In this document: in pieces, positions 1 to 8,552 of the stretch
Layout: the number at the start of each line of letters is the position of its first letter
How positions within the stretch are numbered: the first letter of the stretch is position 1
NCBI RefSeq assembly: GCF_024498195.1
Contig: NZ_CP101824.1
Span: forward strand, 2,976,001-3,040,000
Origin: Halovivax cerinus
GTDB lineage: Archaea > Halobacteriota > Halobacteria > Halobacteriales > Natrialbaceae
DNA length: 64,000 nucleotides
Direction of reading: 5' to 3'
Program-made: the position numbers and the translations under genes
Notes under the pieces: model-generated
Told to the model about the DNA's origin: nothing
Database searches by the model: none
What the model saw: the letters and a program-made list of their open reading frames with translations, nothing else

Positions 1-132
1 CCGTTCGATCGGGTGTAGATACCGGCCGCTCCCCGGCTTCCCGAAGACTGAACCACGAGTTGGATGGCCGAACCTGGCGGCCACCTACAACCTGCGCCAT
101 AACTATGCTGGCGCGCGGTGATCGACGGGTCC

Positions 133-303
133 ATGTCGACAGCAGTCCGCATCGGGTGCCCCGAATGTGATCGATCGGTCCGAGCGGCGATTCCGAGTGG
201 AGATGGCCTCCGGTCGCCCGCGGAGGGTACTCGAAACAGGCTCAACGGTAGCGAAACGGCGTGTACCAACTGCGGACACGAACTCTTCATCTACTATTAC
301 TGA
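133..303 (+). CDS. small CxxC zinc-finger protein
   Basis: This 56-residue protein has two cysteine pairs, CPEC near the N-terminus and CTNC near the C-terminus, and ends in an aromatic FIYYY tail. That layout is common in very short haloarchaeal zinc-finger proteins of unknown function. I use ATG 133 rather than the in-frame start 15 bases upstream because a TATA-like stretch (about 101-110) lies about 28 bp before it, as for a leaderless transcript. A role in nucleic-acid or protein binding is inferred only from the cysteines. Nothing nearby indicates a pathway. Confidence 0.65.
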   Translation: MSTAVRIGCPECDRSVRAAIPSGDGLRSPAEGTRNRLNGSETACTNCGHELFIYYY

Positions 304-467
304 GCGGGGGCAGTGATCGATCGCACTGGCGTCCGCCACCTACTGGTGACGCAACTGGTAGTGGTCGTCAGTAGCTGCTGCCGGTATCGTGGTCGGCGTC
401 CACGGCGTGCTCGCCCGGCGTGTGCAAGCGAGGAGCGGACCACCACCGACGATGTGGGGTGAGGAGA

Positions 468-2036
468 ATGCGAAACTTCGCATACGAATCGGACTCGGAC
501 GAGTCGTCGACCGGGAGTGCCGACACGACGCCGTCCCGGGACTGGGAGACGCCACTCGATTCGTTCGACACCCTCGTAGTGCTCTCGAACCGGCAGCCGT
601 ATCGCCACACACGTGATGCTGACGGGTCCCTCGCGGTCGACAGGCCGACGGGTGGACTCACCGCGGCACTCGATCCGGTGTGCCAGCGCGCTGGCGGAAC
701 CTGGATCGCGTGGGGCGACGGCGACGGCGACCGACAGGTCGTCGACGAGAACGATCGTGTCGACGTGCCGCCGACCGACCCGTCGTACACCTTAGAACGC
801 GTGTGGATCGACGACGATCTCGCCGACACCTACTACAGCGGGTACAGCAACCGGTTACTGTGGCCGATCTGTCACGGGGCCGTAGACGAAGCGAAGATCC
901 GTCCGGGCGATTACGACGGATATCGACGCGTCAACGAACGGTTCGCCGAGCGCGTCGTCCCGCACGTCTCGGGCGAGTCGTTGATCTGGGTGCAAGACTA
1001 CCACTTCGCGTTGGTTCCGGCGATGATTCGAGAGCGGGTCCCACCATCGACGACGATCGGTCAGTTCTGGCACGTTCCCTGGCCGAAACCCGAAACGTTC
1101 TCACGGGTTCCGCAGGCACGTGCGCTGCTAGACGGGTTGCTCGGCGCCGACGTCCTCTCCTTCCACGTGCGTCGCTTCGCGGATCGGTTTCTCACCTGTG
1201 TCGAGTACTTTCTCGACGATGCGTCGGTCGACTGGGACGCGTCGGTCGTCTCGTACGACGGCTCGGACACGCAGGTCGTGGCCGTCCCACTCGGGATCGA
1301 CGCCGACGAGCACGCCCGGCGGAGTCAGAATCTGGACGACGGCGTGTACGAGACCCTGTCGGCGGAACTGTCGATACCGGATGGGACGCTCCTCGGACTC
1401 GGGGTGGATCGTCTCGACTACGCGAAGGGGATCGAAGAACGGCTTGAGGCCATCGAGACCCTCTTCGAGCGCCGACCGAGGTGGCGCGAATCGGTCACGT
1501 TCGTGCAGACGACGACCCCCAGCCGAACCGACATCCCGGCCTACGCAGCGTACGGAAAACGGGTCAGACGAGTCGTCGATCGTGTCAACGAACGGTTCGG
1601 GACGGACTCGTGGCAACCGATCGTGTACACCGAATCGTACCTCACACGGGACCAGCTAACCGCACTCTACCGAAACGCCGACTGTCTGCTCGTCACCTCG
1701 CTCGCCGACGGCATGAACCTGGTTTCGAAAGAGTTCGTCGCGGCGAGCGTGGACGAAACGGGCGTTCTCTGCCTGAGTGACCAAACCGGCGCACACGACG
1801 CACTCGGAGACGTGGCCAACACGATCGACCCGACCGATCGCGAGTCGGTGTGGCGGACGATAGACGACGCCTTGCGGATGCCGGTCCGAGAACAGCGCGT
1901 GCGGATGCGGACGCTCCGGGCGAGGACGGCCGAACGGTCGCTCTCGTGGTGGATGTCGACTCTATTCGAAACGTTCGCGGCGGCGACGCCGGATCGGTCG
2001 ATCAGTCCCCAGGGGTATCCCACCGATGGGACGTAA
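468..2036 (+). CDS. otsA: trehalose-6-phosphate synthase (GT20)
   Basis: The 522-residue protein transfers glucose from a nucleotide sugar to glucose 6-phosphate, giving trehalose 6-phosphate in the cytoplasm. Family marks seen are LSNRQPY followed by a GGL loop near the N-terminus, WVQDYHFALVP and FWHVPWP in the acceptor domain, DRLDYAKGI in the middle, TPSRTDIPAY, and DGMNLVSKEF in the nucleotide-sugar domain. Length fits the single-domain family. I chose ATG 468 over an upstream in-frame GTG at 420 because a GGTGAGGAG-like ribosome site lies just before it. otsB follows 24 bp downstream, so the pair is probably one transcript making the compatible solute trehalose. Confidence 0.93.
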   Translation: MRNFAYESDSDESSTGSADTTPSRDWETPLDSFDTLVVLSNRQPYRHTRDADGSLAVDRPTGGLTAALDPVCQRAGGTWIAWGDGDGDRQVVDENDRVDVPPTDPSYTLERVWIDDDLADTYYSGYSNRLLWPICHGAVDEAKIRPGDYDGYRRVNERFAERVVPHVSGESLIWVQDYHFALVPAMIRERVPPSTTIGQFWHVPWPKPETFSRVPQARALLDGLLGADVLSFHVRRFADRFLTCVEYFLDDASVDWDASVVSYDGSDTQVVAVPLGIDADEHARRSQNLDDGVYETLSAELSIPDGTLLGLGVDRLDYAKGIEERLEAIETLFERRPRWRESVTFVQTTTPSRTDIPAYAAYGKRVRRVVDRVNERFGTDSWQPIVYTESYLTRDQLTALYRNADCLLVTSLADGMNLVSKEFVAASVDETGVLCLSDQTGAHDALGDVANTIDPTDRESVWRTIDDALRMPVREQRVRMRTLRARTAERSLSWWMSTLFETFAAATPDRSISPQGYPTDGT

Positions 2037-2060
2037 CTGGACGGGTTGGCGCTGCGACCG

Positions 2061-2930
2061 ATGACCGATTCTGCAGCGGTGAGATGCCAGTCGGTCCCGA
2101 GACGGCTCTCGAACCCGACTTCGAGGCTCGGTCCGACGCTCGAGAACGCGTCTCACCTCCTGTGCTGTCTCGATTTCGACGGCACCCTGGCTCCGATCGT
2201 CGACGATCCGGCGACGGCAGTGATGCCGCAAGCGACAGAACGAGTGCTGGACAGGCTCGGGTCGTCGCGTTCGATCACCGTCGCCATCGTGAGCGGTCGA
2301 TCGGTTACGGATCTCAGAACGCGCGTCGGGAGTCCGGCGATCCTCGTCGGCAACCACGGGCTCGAACGGTTCGATCCTGGTCCGCATCCGCCGAACGGTC
2401 AATCGGAATCGAATTCCGCCGGTCGACACGCAGTGCATCCGATAGCCGCTGCTGCGACACCGCGCATCGAAACCTGCAGTGGTGTCCTCGAAACGGTCCT
2501 CGATCCGATTCCAAACGCCACCGTCGAACACAAGGGGCTCACTGGAACCGTCCACGACAGAACTGTTCCAGAGTCGGCGGTGCCCGTGTGTCGCTCACTC
2601 ACGAGAGACGTGATCGAGCGTGTTGGTGACGATCGAGTGGTACTCACCGAGGGCGCCCGGATTCTCGAGTTCCGACCCGCGATCGAGTGGGACAAAGGCG
2701 ACGCCGTTGGGGTACTCGAGGACGGACATCCCCCGGGAACGGTACTTCTGTATTGCGGTGACGACACGACCGACGAGGACGCGTTCCGAGTTCTCTCCGA
2801 TGACGACGTCGGGATCCGCGTCGGTGACGCGACGCCGTCGTACGCGTCGTTTCGCGTCGACTCACCGCAGGCACTCGTGGGTTCCCTCGAGTGGCTCGCC
2901 GATCATGGCCCCTCGCTGCTCGCGTCGTGA
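2061..2930 (+). CDS. otsB: trehalose-6-phosphate phosphatase (HAD)
   Basis: The 289-residue HAD-superfamily phosphatase removes phosphate from trehalose 6-phosphate, the second step after OtsA. Motif I is LDFDGTLAPIV near residue 40 (nucleophile Asp and acid/base Asp), followed by SGRSVTDLR and GNHGLE in the cap. KGDAV supplies the conserved lysine and GDDTTDEDAF is the metal-binding motif. ATG 2061 is preferred to an upstream TTG at 2046. It lies directly behind otsA with no promoter-like AT stretch between them, which supports co-transcription. Confidence 0.92.
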   Translation: MTDSAAVRCQSVPRRLSNPTSRLGPTLENASHLLCCLDFDGTLAPIVDDPATAVMPQATERVLDRLGSSRSITVAIVSGRSVTDLRTRVGSPAILVGNHGLERFDPGPHPPNGQSESNSAGRHAVHPIAAAATPRIETCSGVLETVLDPIPNATVEHKGLTGTVHDRTVPESAVPVCRSLTRDVIERVGDDRVVLTEGARILEFRPAIEWDKGDAVGVLEDGHPPGTVLLYCGDDTTDEDAFRVLSDDDVGIRVGDATPSYASFRVDSPQALVGSLEWLADHGPSLLAS

Positions 2931-3120
2931 CGGCCAATTGTTGCATCGGCTGATCGGGATGGTCGTGTTCGAAGGTAATTTCCGTCTGACGGTTGATCGG
3001 ACGGGAAATGTCCGGAAATAATCGGCGAGTGACTTTCCGATGATAGTTCCCCCGTCACGCCATTTCAACGGCGACAACCGTACCAGATAACCAACGAATT
3101 ACCGGTTTCGAGCCGAAAGA

Positions 3121-3130
3121 GTTTATTACC
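3121..3130 (+). promoter_or_regulatory. TATA-type promoter of the winged-helix gene
   Basis: An AT-rich TTTATTA element stands out in GC-rich sequence about 37-43 bp before ATG 3165, the expected archaeal TATA position for a transcript with a short leader. The 2931-3164 gap holds nothing else I can name. Confidence 0.5.
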
Positions 3131-3164
3131 ATCGGAAAGCTACGTACCATACGGAACACAGACA

Positions 3165-3524
3165 ATGAAACTACGTCAACCAACTGACTTCCTCATCCTC
3201 GAAGCGCTCGAGGACGAAGGTCGCAACGTGGCGACGAACCTCGCCTCCCACACCGGAAAGAGCCGAAAGAACATCAACACCCGACTGCCCGTCCTCGAGG
3301 ACTACGGGCTCGTAGACAAAATCGGTCCGGCGAAGCGATCGGGCCTGTACGAGATCACGCCCCTCGGCAAGAGCGCACTCGTCCACCAGGACGAGTACGA
3401 CGACGTCGCCGACTTCGAGGCGCTGATCACCGGCCCAGAAGCTGGCTCCCCGGCAACGAACGAGGGAGCTCCGCAGGCCAGTTTCGCCAGAGGAGACGCG
3501 ACCGACGGCACCGACGAGGAGTAA
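3165..3524 (+). CDS. PhiH1-type winged-helix regulator
   Basis: The 119-residue protein has a winged helix over about residues 8-85. It begins with a LILEAL/LASHTGKS recognition segment, followed by RLPVLEDYGLVDKI and a wing ending GLYEITPLGK, the pattern of haloarchaeal PhiH1-repressor-like and MarR-like DNA-binding proteins. The acidic tail after residue 90 looks disordered. It is monocistronic and converges on the metzincin gene. The target is unknown; nothing ties it to the neighbouring trehalose genes except proximity. A truncated relative of the same family appears at the right end of the window. Confidence 0.8.
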   Translation: MKLRQPTDFLILEALEDEGRNVATNLASHTGKSRKNINTRLPVLEDYGLVDKIGPAKRSGLYEITPLGKSALVHQDEYDDVADFEALITGPEAGSPATNEGAPQASFARGDATDGTDEE

Positions 3525-3638
3525 CGCGACCGAGGTCCGCCGCTCGAAGTGACGGCGGTCGACCACCCGCTCCCCGTCGAGTCGATTTCGACCGACCGCG
3601 GAGTTACATCTGTAGCGACTCGTGACCCGTTCGTTCCA

Positions 3639-4382
3639 CTATATCGAGAGGTGATGGCCATCGTAGGCCCGTAACGCACGTCTCGCACAGGCACTGTAGG
3701 AGAAATCGAGGCGACGAATCAAGCCGTCGTCCACCGCTCCAGCATCGGTAGGGCGGCATGCTGCGTCGAGGAGTTCGGGACGATGCCAGCCGTACAGCGA
3801 CAGCATCGGGGTGACGATGCTCCGATTCTCTCGGTCGTATCGACGACCGTCGGTGTGATCGAGTCCGAGCGCGTGCCCGACTTCGTGGAGAACGAGTTGC
3901 GCCGCGAACGTCGACTCCGTGACGGGTTCGAGCCGTTCGGGGGTGGGGACGGACTCGAGGGCTGCCAGCCGACCGGCTCCTGGCACGGCGGCGACGTGTG
4001 CTGTGCCGTATCCGGACGGGGACGTCTCCAGCGGACCGTCCGTCACGAGGAGGTTGACGTCCCAGGCCGGATCGATCTCGTTCGCTCGCACGACGCCGGA
4101 CAGCAGCGCGCGTGGCCAGGAGCCGTCCGTGACGGCGTCGGCCGCGTTTTCGGTTCCGACGTCGACGATCCCACCGCCGCTGAGTTCGAGGACCCAGTGA
4201 TCGAATCCCAGACACCGATGGAGCAGTGAGCGAAGTCGCCACTCCAGGCCGTCGTACGCGGCGGCCCGTTCCGTCATCCAGTAGCGAAGGGAGACGGTCT
4301 CCCCGCTTCGATTCGTCGTGTAGCCGATGACGGGAAGGGCGCTACCGGCGCAGAGCGCGCCGAGGACGGATCGACGGTTCAC
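3639..4382 (-). CDS. Tat-exported metzincin-like zinc metalloprotease
   Basis: From GTG 4382 the protein has 247 residues and opens with NRRSVLGALCAG, a twin-arginine export signal. This is why I prefer that start to an upstream ATG at 4484, which would bury the signal 35 residues in. HEVGHALGLDH (about residues 166-176) is the HExxHxxGxxH zinc site of metzincins, and TPMLSLYGWHRP about 20 residues later could supply the Met-turn. It is probably a secreted or membrane-associated protease of the matrixin/archaemetzincin fold class. The exact family is not certain and the substrate is unknown. It stands alone. Confidence 0.78.
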   Translation of the reverse strand: MNRRSVLGALCAGSALPVIGYTTNRSGETVSLRYWMTERAAAYDGLEWRLRSLLHRCLGFDHWVLELSGGGIVDVGTENAADAVTDGSWPRALLSGVVRANEIDPAWDVNLLVTDGPLETSPSGYGTAHVAAVPGAGRLAALESVPTPERLEPVTESTFAAQLVLHEVGHALGLDHTDGRRYDRENRSIVTPMLSLYGWHRPELLDAACRPTDAGAVDDGLIRRLDFSYSACARRALRAYDGHHLSI

Positions 4383-4509
4383 TGTGGACCGATCCGACGC
4401 CGAGATAGTGAACGTCTCCGTGAATATCTTCAGCAGGTATAGTACGCGACGACTCTGCGCGGTCCCGCGTGCCAGGGGTCCCATCGATCGTGGCCACTCG
4501 TGGCATCAC

Positions 4510-4569
4510 GGCGGGTCAACGTATACGGAGTGAATCCACGGCGCTTCAACGTGTGTGGAGTGAAACTGG
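4510..4569. repeat. 30-bp imperfect tandem repeat, two copies
   Basis: Two consecutive 30-bp units share the core GGCG..TCAACGT followed by GGAGTGAA. The repeat lies between the start region of the metzincin gene and the end of the small gene 4546-4875, and overlaps the last codons of the latter. It is one of several short intergenic tandem repeats in this window. Confidence 0.6.
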
Positions 4570-4875
4570 GGTCTGTCGCTGCGGGCCGATCGGTCCCACC
4601 ACGTCGGCCGACTGCGACGACGGGACCACTCGACGTCGGTCGGCGACCCACGTCCGGTGTCCATCGCCGCGAACCTCGAGGTAGGACGGCAGCGATCCCA
4701 TCGCCAGGATCGTCAGGGCTATCACCGTTTCATCAGCTGACTCGACGAGTATCACGCCCGTCGATTCGTCGACGATCCGTCGACACCACTCTCCACACTC
4801 GATCCGTTGTCGCAATTGCCAGCCCGTCAGGTACCGGCCGGAGTCGGTCACGTAGAGGGTCTCGGGAGCCATCAC
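4546..4875 (-). CDS. hypothetical protein, 109 residues
   Basis: I do not recognise this protein. The first 70 residues look like a compact folded domain (LYVTDSGRYLTGWQLRQRIECGE begins it), with GC-rich third positions typical of genes here. The last 30 residues are low-complexity and run into a 30-bp tandem repeat, so the true C-terminus may have been altered by repeat expansion. The start at 4875 is an ATG-ATG pair. It stands alone, upstream of the divergent-facing MTH865 gene. Confidence is moderate because there is no family match to lean on. Confidence 0.45.
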   Translation of the reverse strand: MMAPETLYVTDSGRYLTGWQLRQRIECGEWCRRIVDESTGVILVESADETVIALTILAMGSLPSYLEVRGDGHRTWVADRRRVVPSSQSADVVGPIGPQRQTPVSLHTR

Positions 4876-5214
4876 AATCCTCGCACCACCGGGTGATTCG
4901 ATGCGAGGGGCCGTTCGGTCCAGGACAGCATCACGTGTTCACGACTGTCGTGTCTGCCGGACAGTCACGTATTTCGATCCCTTCACATGGCCATCGTTAG
5001 TACATCGAGTGTCCGGTACGATGGATACCGTCGCTCTTCCGTCGCAGACCGATGGACGGTTGCCTCACCCGTACGTCCCGGACAGACGGATACGTCCAAT
5101 CGATCACCGCTCGCAGTGTCTACCCGTTTACCCGGACAATTCGGCTGCTCGTGTCGAGCCGTGGCATCAACTACCCCATAATTTATTATTTATGCGGAAG
5201 AAGTACCAGTCGCA
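4876..5214. other. 339-bp non-coding gap with promoter at its right end
   Basis: I see no credible gene here. The right edge contains a strong TATA element (TTTATTATTTA, 5182-5192) about 25-33 bp before ATG 5215, consistent with a leaderless transcript of the MTH865 gene. The rest shows no repeats or hairpins I would defend. Confidence 0.55.
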
Positions 5215-5469
5215 ATGGCAAACGAAGACGAACTCCGCGAGCAGTTCACCGACGCCTTCGAGGGCGCATCGTACCCGATCTCCAGCCCGATGGATCTCGT
5301 CCCGGCACTCCCGAACGGGCCTGCCACGAAGTTCGAATCAGGTGACTTCTCGATGACCGCGATGGAATTGAACTCGAAAACCGCAGGGAGTGCGGACTTC
5401 CCCTACGACTCCGTCGACGAACTGGTCGACGATCTCATCGAGGGACTCAAAGAAGACGACCACATCTAG
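5215..5469 (+). CDS. MTH865-family small protein
   Basis: The 84-residue acidic protein matches the MTH865 family: an N-terminal DELREQFTDAFEGASYPI segment, a central NGPATKFESGDFSMT turn and a C-terminal FPYDSVDELVDDLIEGL helix. Members are small helical archaeal proteins of unknown function, structurally characterised in methanogens. It has its own strong promoter (TATA at 5182-5192), which suggests substantial expression. No operon partner is visible. Confidence 0.85.
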   Translation: MANEDELREQFTDAFEGASYPISSPMDLVPALPNGPATKFESGDFSMTAMELNSKTAGSADFPYDSVDELVDDLIEGLKEDDHI

Positions 5470-5624
5470 TCGGCTATCGTCGATCGATCCGTGACGAGCA
5501 GGAGGCTGGTCCAGTAGTCTCACCTGTCCACCGGTTCCGATAGAATCATCGTCGCCGTCGGTGATTCGGTCGCTCTACGGGCCGCGACCCGCGCTCACGG
5601 CAGTGGCTGTGGGGTACTAGACCA

Positions 5625-5777
5625 TCACTTCGTCGAGTGGACGACGATATCGTCGTTCCCACACGCTGGACAGGCGGTCGTCGTCGTATCGACGGTCGTT
5701 CCACAGCGACGGCACTCGTAGACGTCTTCGCCGTTATCCCCGGTGCCGCCGAGGAACTCCCGGACAGTATCGAGCAT
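5625..5777 (-). CDS. small zinc-ribbon protein
   Basis: From ATG 5777 the product has 50 residues: a short N-terminal helix (MLDTVREFLGG) followed by YECRRCG and a second CPACG knuckle, a single zinc ribbon. Haloarchaea encode many such minimal zinc ribbons, some linked to motility and biofilm, but no function can be assigned here. The longer reading up to 5918 has no start signal and an unconvincing N-terminus. A TATA-like stretch lies about 38 bp upstream of 5777. Confidence 0.65.
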   Translation of the reverse strand: MLDTVREFLGGTGDNGEDVYECRRCGTTVDTTTTACPACGNDDIVVHSTK

Positions 5778-5923
5778 CCCAGTCCCACCGAGGCGTCCAA
5801 CGTCGACGTTGAAGTATCTTTCTGGATGACTCACGCGCTCGGACGACCCTCTCGGTGAGGAGACAGTCGGCGGATCTGTCCGACGTCGCGCACTGATTCG
5901 CCACTGTCTGCCGGCCATCGCAC

Positions 5924-6610
5924 CTAGATTCGGCGCATGAATCCAGGGAGCACTCCCCGATCCGACGGCGGATCGCCCCGGTGTGCTCCCCCGTCGTCGG
6001 CCTCCTCGCCCCCTGGCGAGTGAGTATCTGGGTCGTTACCGTCCGCCGCATTCCCGCCGAACAGACTGGATTCGGCTATCGCTCGGCCCAGGCCGGCACC
6101 CGGAGCGGCGTCTGTCCGTTCGACAGGATCCGGTGAACCGCTCTCCGACGCGGATCTGGCGAACGCCTCCGGCGTGTCGGGACCGAAATAGTACGGTTCC
6201 ACTGGGTGGAGCGCCGCGAGTAACTGGACGTTTGCGTACCCCGCGACGACGAGTGCAACGATGAAGACGACGTCGGGGAGCAAGAGGACCAGCGCGACCG
6301 ACAGCGGCGAGTAGAGCATGTACGCGAGCAGTCGGAACCACCCGGGTACGTAGCCGTCGACGACGTACGCGTAGAGTCCGTACAGCCCGATCACGAGGCC
6401 GACGTCCAGATACAGAGAGAGCGGTAACCAGAGACCGCCGGCGGTGACGCTGTGGACGGCGACGGCGAGCGACCCCGCGAGGATCGTCGTGCGGTTTACG
6501 TACGTCTCGTCGAGTGCCATCCCCGTCCCGAGAAAGAGCGCGTAGAGGATCGGTCTGGCGACCCACCAGGGAAAACTATCGAAAATCAGGGCGGGTGCGG
6601 TACCGATCAT
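5924..6610 (-). CDS. membrane protein with disordered cytoplasmic tail
   Basis: From ATG 6610 this is a 228-residue protein with about four hydrophobic segments in its first 135 residues, followed by an acidic, Gly/Ser/Asp-rich tail of about 90 residues. ALHPVEPYYFGPDTPEAF marks the membrane-tail junction. I do not recognise the family. A longer reading to 6697 adds 29 charged residues before the first membrane segment and seems less likely. It lies downstream of cbiP on the same strand but 230 bp away, so it is probably independent. Confidence 0.65.
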   Translation of the reverse strand: MIGTAPALIFDSFPWWVARPILYALFLGTGMALDETYVNRTTILAGSLAVAVHSVTAGGLWLPLSLYLDVGLVIGLYGLYAYVVDGYVPGWFRLLAYMLYSPLSVALVLLLPDVVFIVALVVAGYANVQLLAALHPVEPYYFGPDTPEAFARSASESGSPDPVERTDAAPGAGLGRAIAESSLFGGNAADGNDPDTHSPGGEEADDGGAHRGDPPSDRGVLPGFMRRI

Positions 6611-6841
6611 ACAGGGCCCGATACGACGAGTTTCGTCGTACCACGCATCAAGGTTCCTTCCGTTTCGAGTGTCGAATCGAACCTCGAAATCCCGCACGGA
6701 CTCATAGCGGTACGACGACTCCCGTCAGCAGAGCACGACACCGGCCTCCGGCGTACCCGAAGCGTTTCGTGCACGCGTACGCGCACCCAGGGAACGCACC
6801 CGATCCGCCTCATCCGAACACCGTCCGGGGTCACCGGCGTC

Positions 6842-8443
6842 TCACCCTGGTGGAGCGAGTTCTCCGAGAATGGGTGAGAGCGTGAGCGAGCGATCGACGA
6901 CGGTCGCGACGCGATCGATGGCATCGTCGGTCGTCCCACCCGTCGACCGATCGGATCGTGGGCGCTCTCCGTCGACTCCTCGGTACACTGCGTCGACGAA
7001 CGCCGATCTGATCGACGGGTTCGCGAACAACCCGTGAAGGTACGTTCCGAGGACCGACTCACACACCGCACTCCCGGGTTCGACCGGTTCAGGGACGGGT
7101 TCGAGTACGGTCGTCGTTCCTGCGTGTATCTCGTACCCAGTCGCCTCACCGGTCGCGCCGGCGATCGGACCGCAGCCGTCGACGGTCACTCGCCGACGGC
7201 AGACACGCTTGTCGGGTGCGAAACGCGTCTCGACCGGCAGGACGCCGAGGCCGTCGAGCGTGGACGCGTCGCCGGTTCCCTCGTGGTGCGCTCCGAGCAG
7301 CCGCCGACCCAGCACCTGGTACCCGCCACAGATACCGACGATCGGCCCGTCGAACGAACGGACGACGTCTCCGAATCCAGCGCGACGAAGTTCCAGGCAG
7401 TCGTCGACGGCGTTTTTCGTTCCCGGGAGCACGATCCCGTCGGCGGCAGCGAGCCGGTCACGATTCGCCGCGGTGATCGGTACGTACTCGACCCGAACGC
7501 CGGGAACATCGACCAGTGCCTCGACATCCGCGGCGTTCGAGAGGTGGGGCAATCGGGGAACGCCGACGGTGACGCTATCGGCCTCGGGGACGCCGTCGTC
7601 GGCACCCCGTCGTTCGCCCGTCGACGAATCCGGCAGGCCGAGGCTGTCTTCCGCCGGCAGGTCGAAGTCTTCGTAGGGGACCACGCCCAGAATGGGGACG
7701 CCACAGCGTGCCTCGATCGTCCGGATTCCAGGCGTGAGCAGTGACGGATCGCCGCGGAACTTCGTGATAGCCGCCCCCACGACACGGTCGCGGACGTCGT
7801 CGGGGAGTAACGCGAGCGTGCCATAGAGGCTGGCGAACGCACCGCCGCGTTCGATATCGACACAGATCACGATCGAGGCGTCTGCGAATCGCGCCGTCTC
7901 CACGTTGGCGAGATCCCGATCGTGTAAGTTAATTTCGGCGATACTTCCAGCCCCTTCTGCGACGATCACGTCCGCCGTTCGGGCCAGTCGCCGGTGTGCG
8001 TCGAGGGCCGCCGCTCGGGCGTTTTCCCAGTGTGCCTCGTAATAGGCGTCGGACCGAACGTGACCAGCGGGCTGCCCATCGACGACGAGTTGACTCTCCC
8101 CGTCGCCACGCGGTTTGAGCAGTACGGGATTCGCGTCAGTCGTCGGCGTCGTACGAGCCGCCTTCGCCTGCACGAACTGTGAGACGCCGATCTCGCCCCA
8201 TTGGGGAGTCGGACGATCGGCCGCGACGGTCGGAGCTGACGTCGGCTCCGGATCGCCAGAGCCTGTCGGCGAATCGCCCGTCGTCGGCCCGACGAGGACG
8301 ACCCGCGCGTTGGTACTCATGTTCTGAGCCTTGAATGGGGCGACGTCGTATCCGCGGTCGGCGAGCAACCGACAGAGGCCCGTCGTGAGCGTCGATTTAC
8401 CGACGTGGCTCGCGGTCCCGGCGACGAGGATGGTATCCGTCAT
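6842..8443 (-). CDS. cbiP: cobyric acid synthase
   Basis: The 533-residue amidotransferase amidates four peripheral carboxylates of adenosylcobyrinate a,c-diamide to give adenosylcobyrate. The N-terminal synthetase domain has the dethiobiotin-synthetase-like P-loop GTASHVGKST and FKAQNMSTNA. The C-terminal class I glutaminase-like domain has nucleophile GICGGYQ and a TYLHGLF histidine. A low-complexity insert of about 30 residues after residue 50 makes it longer than the usual ~500. Together with the adenosyltransferase at 11.0 kb it points to corrinoid maturation or salvage, although two ABC transporter genes separate them. Confidence 0.93.
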   Translation of the reverse strand: MTDTILVAGTASHVGKSTLTTGLCRLLADRGYDVAPFKAQNMSTNARVVLVGPTTGDSPTGSGDPEPTSAPTVAADRPTPQWGEIGVSQFVQAKAARTTPTTDANPVLLKPRGDGESQLVVDGQPAGHVRSDAYYEAHWENARAAALDAHRRLARTADVIVAEGAGSIAEINLHDRDLANVETARFADASIVICVDIERGGAFASLYGTLALLPDDVRDRVVGAAITKFRGDPSLLTPGIRTIEARCGVPILGVVPYEDFDLPAEDSLGLPDSSTGERRGADDGVPEADSVTVGVPRLPHLSNAADVEALVDVPGVRVEYVPITAANRDRLAAADGIVLPGTKNAVDDCLELRRAGFGDVVRSFDGPIVGICGGYQVLGRRLLGAHHEGTGDASTLDGLGVLPVETRFAPDKRVCRRRVTVDGCGPIAGATGEATGYEIHAGTTTVLEPVPEPVEPGSAVCESVLGTYLHGLFANPSIRSAFVDAVYRGVDGERPRSDRSTGGTTDDAIDRVATVVDRSLTLSPILGELAPPG

Positions 8444-8552
8444 CCGTCGAGTGACGATTCGTCACTGTTCGGCTTTGCCCTGTCGATGTCCTCGACCACG
8501 TCGTCCGGACAGGTCGACCCGTCGGGCGCCTCGGATCGATTCGGCGACCGGC

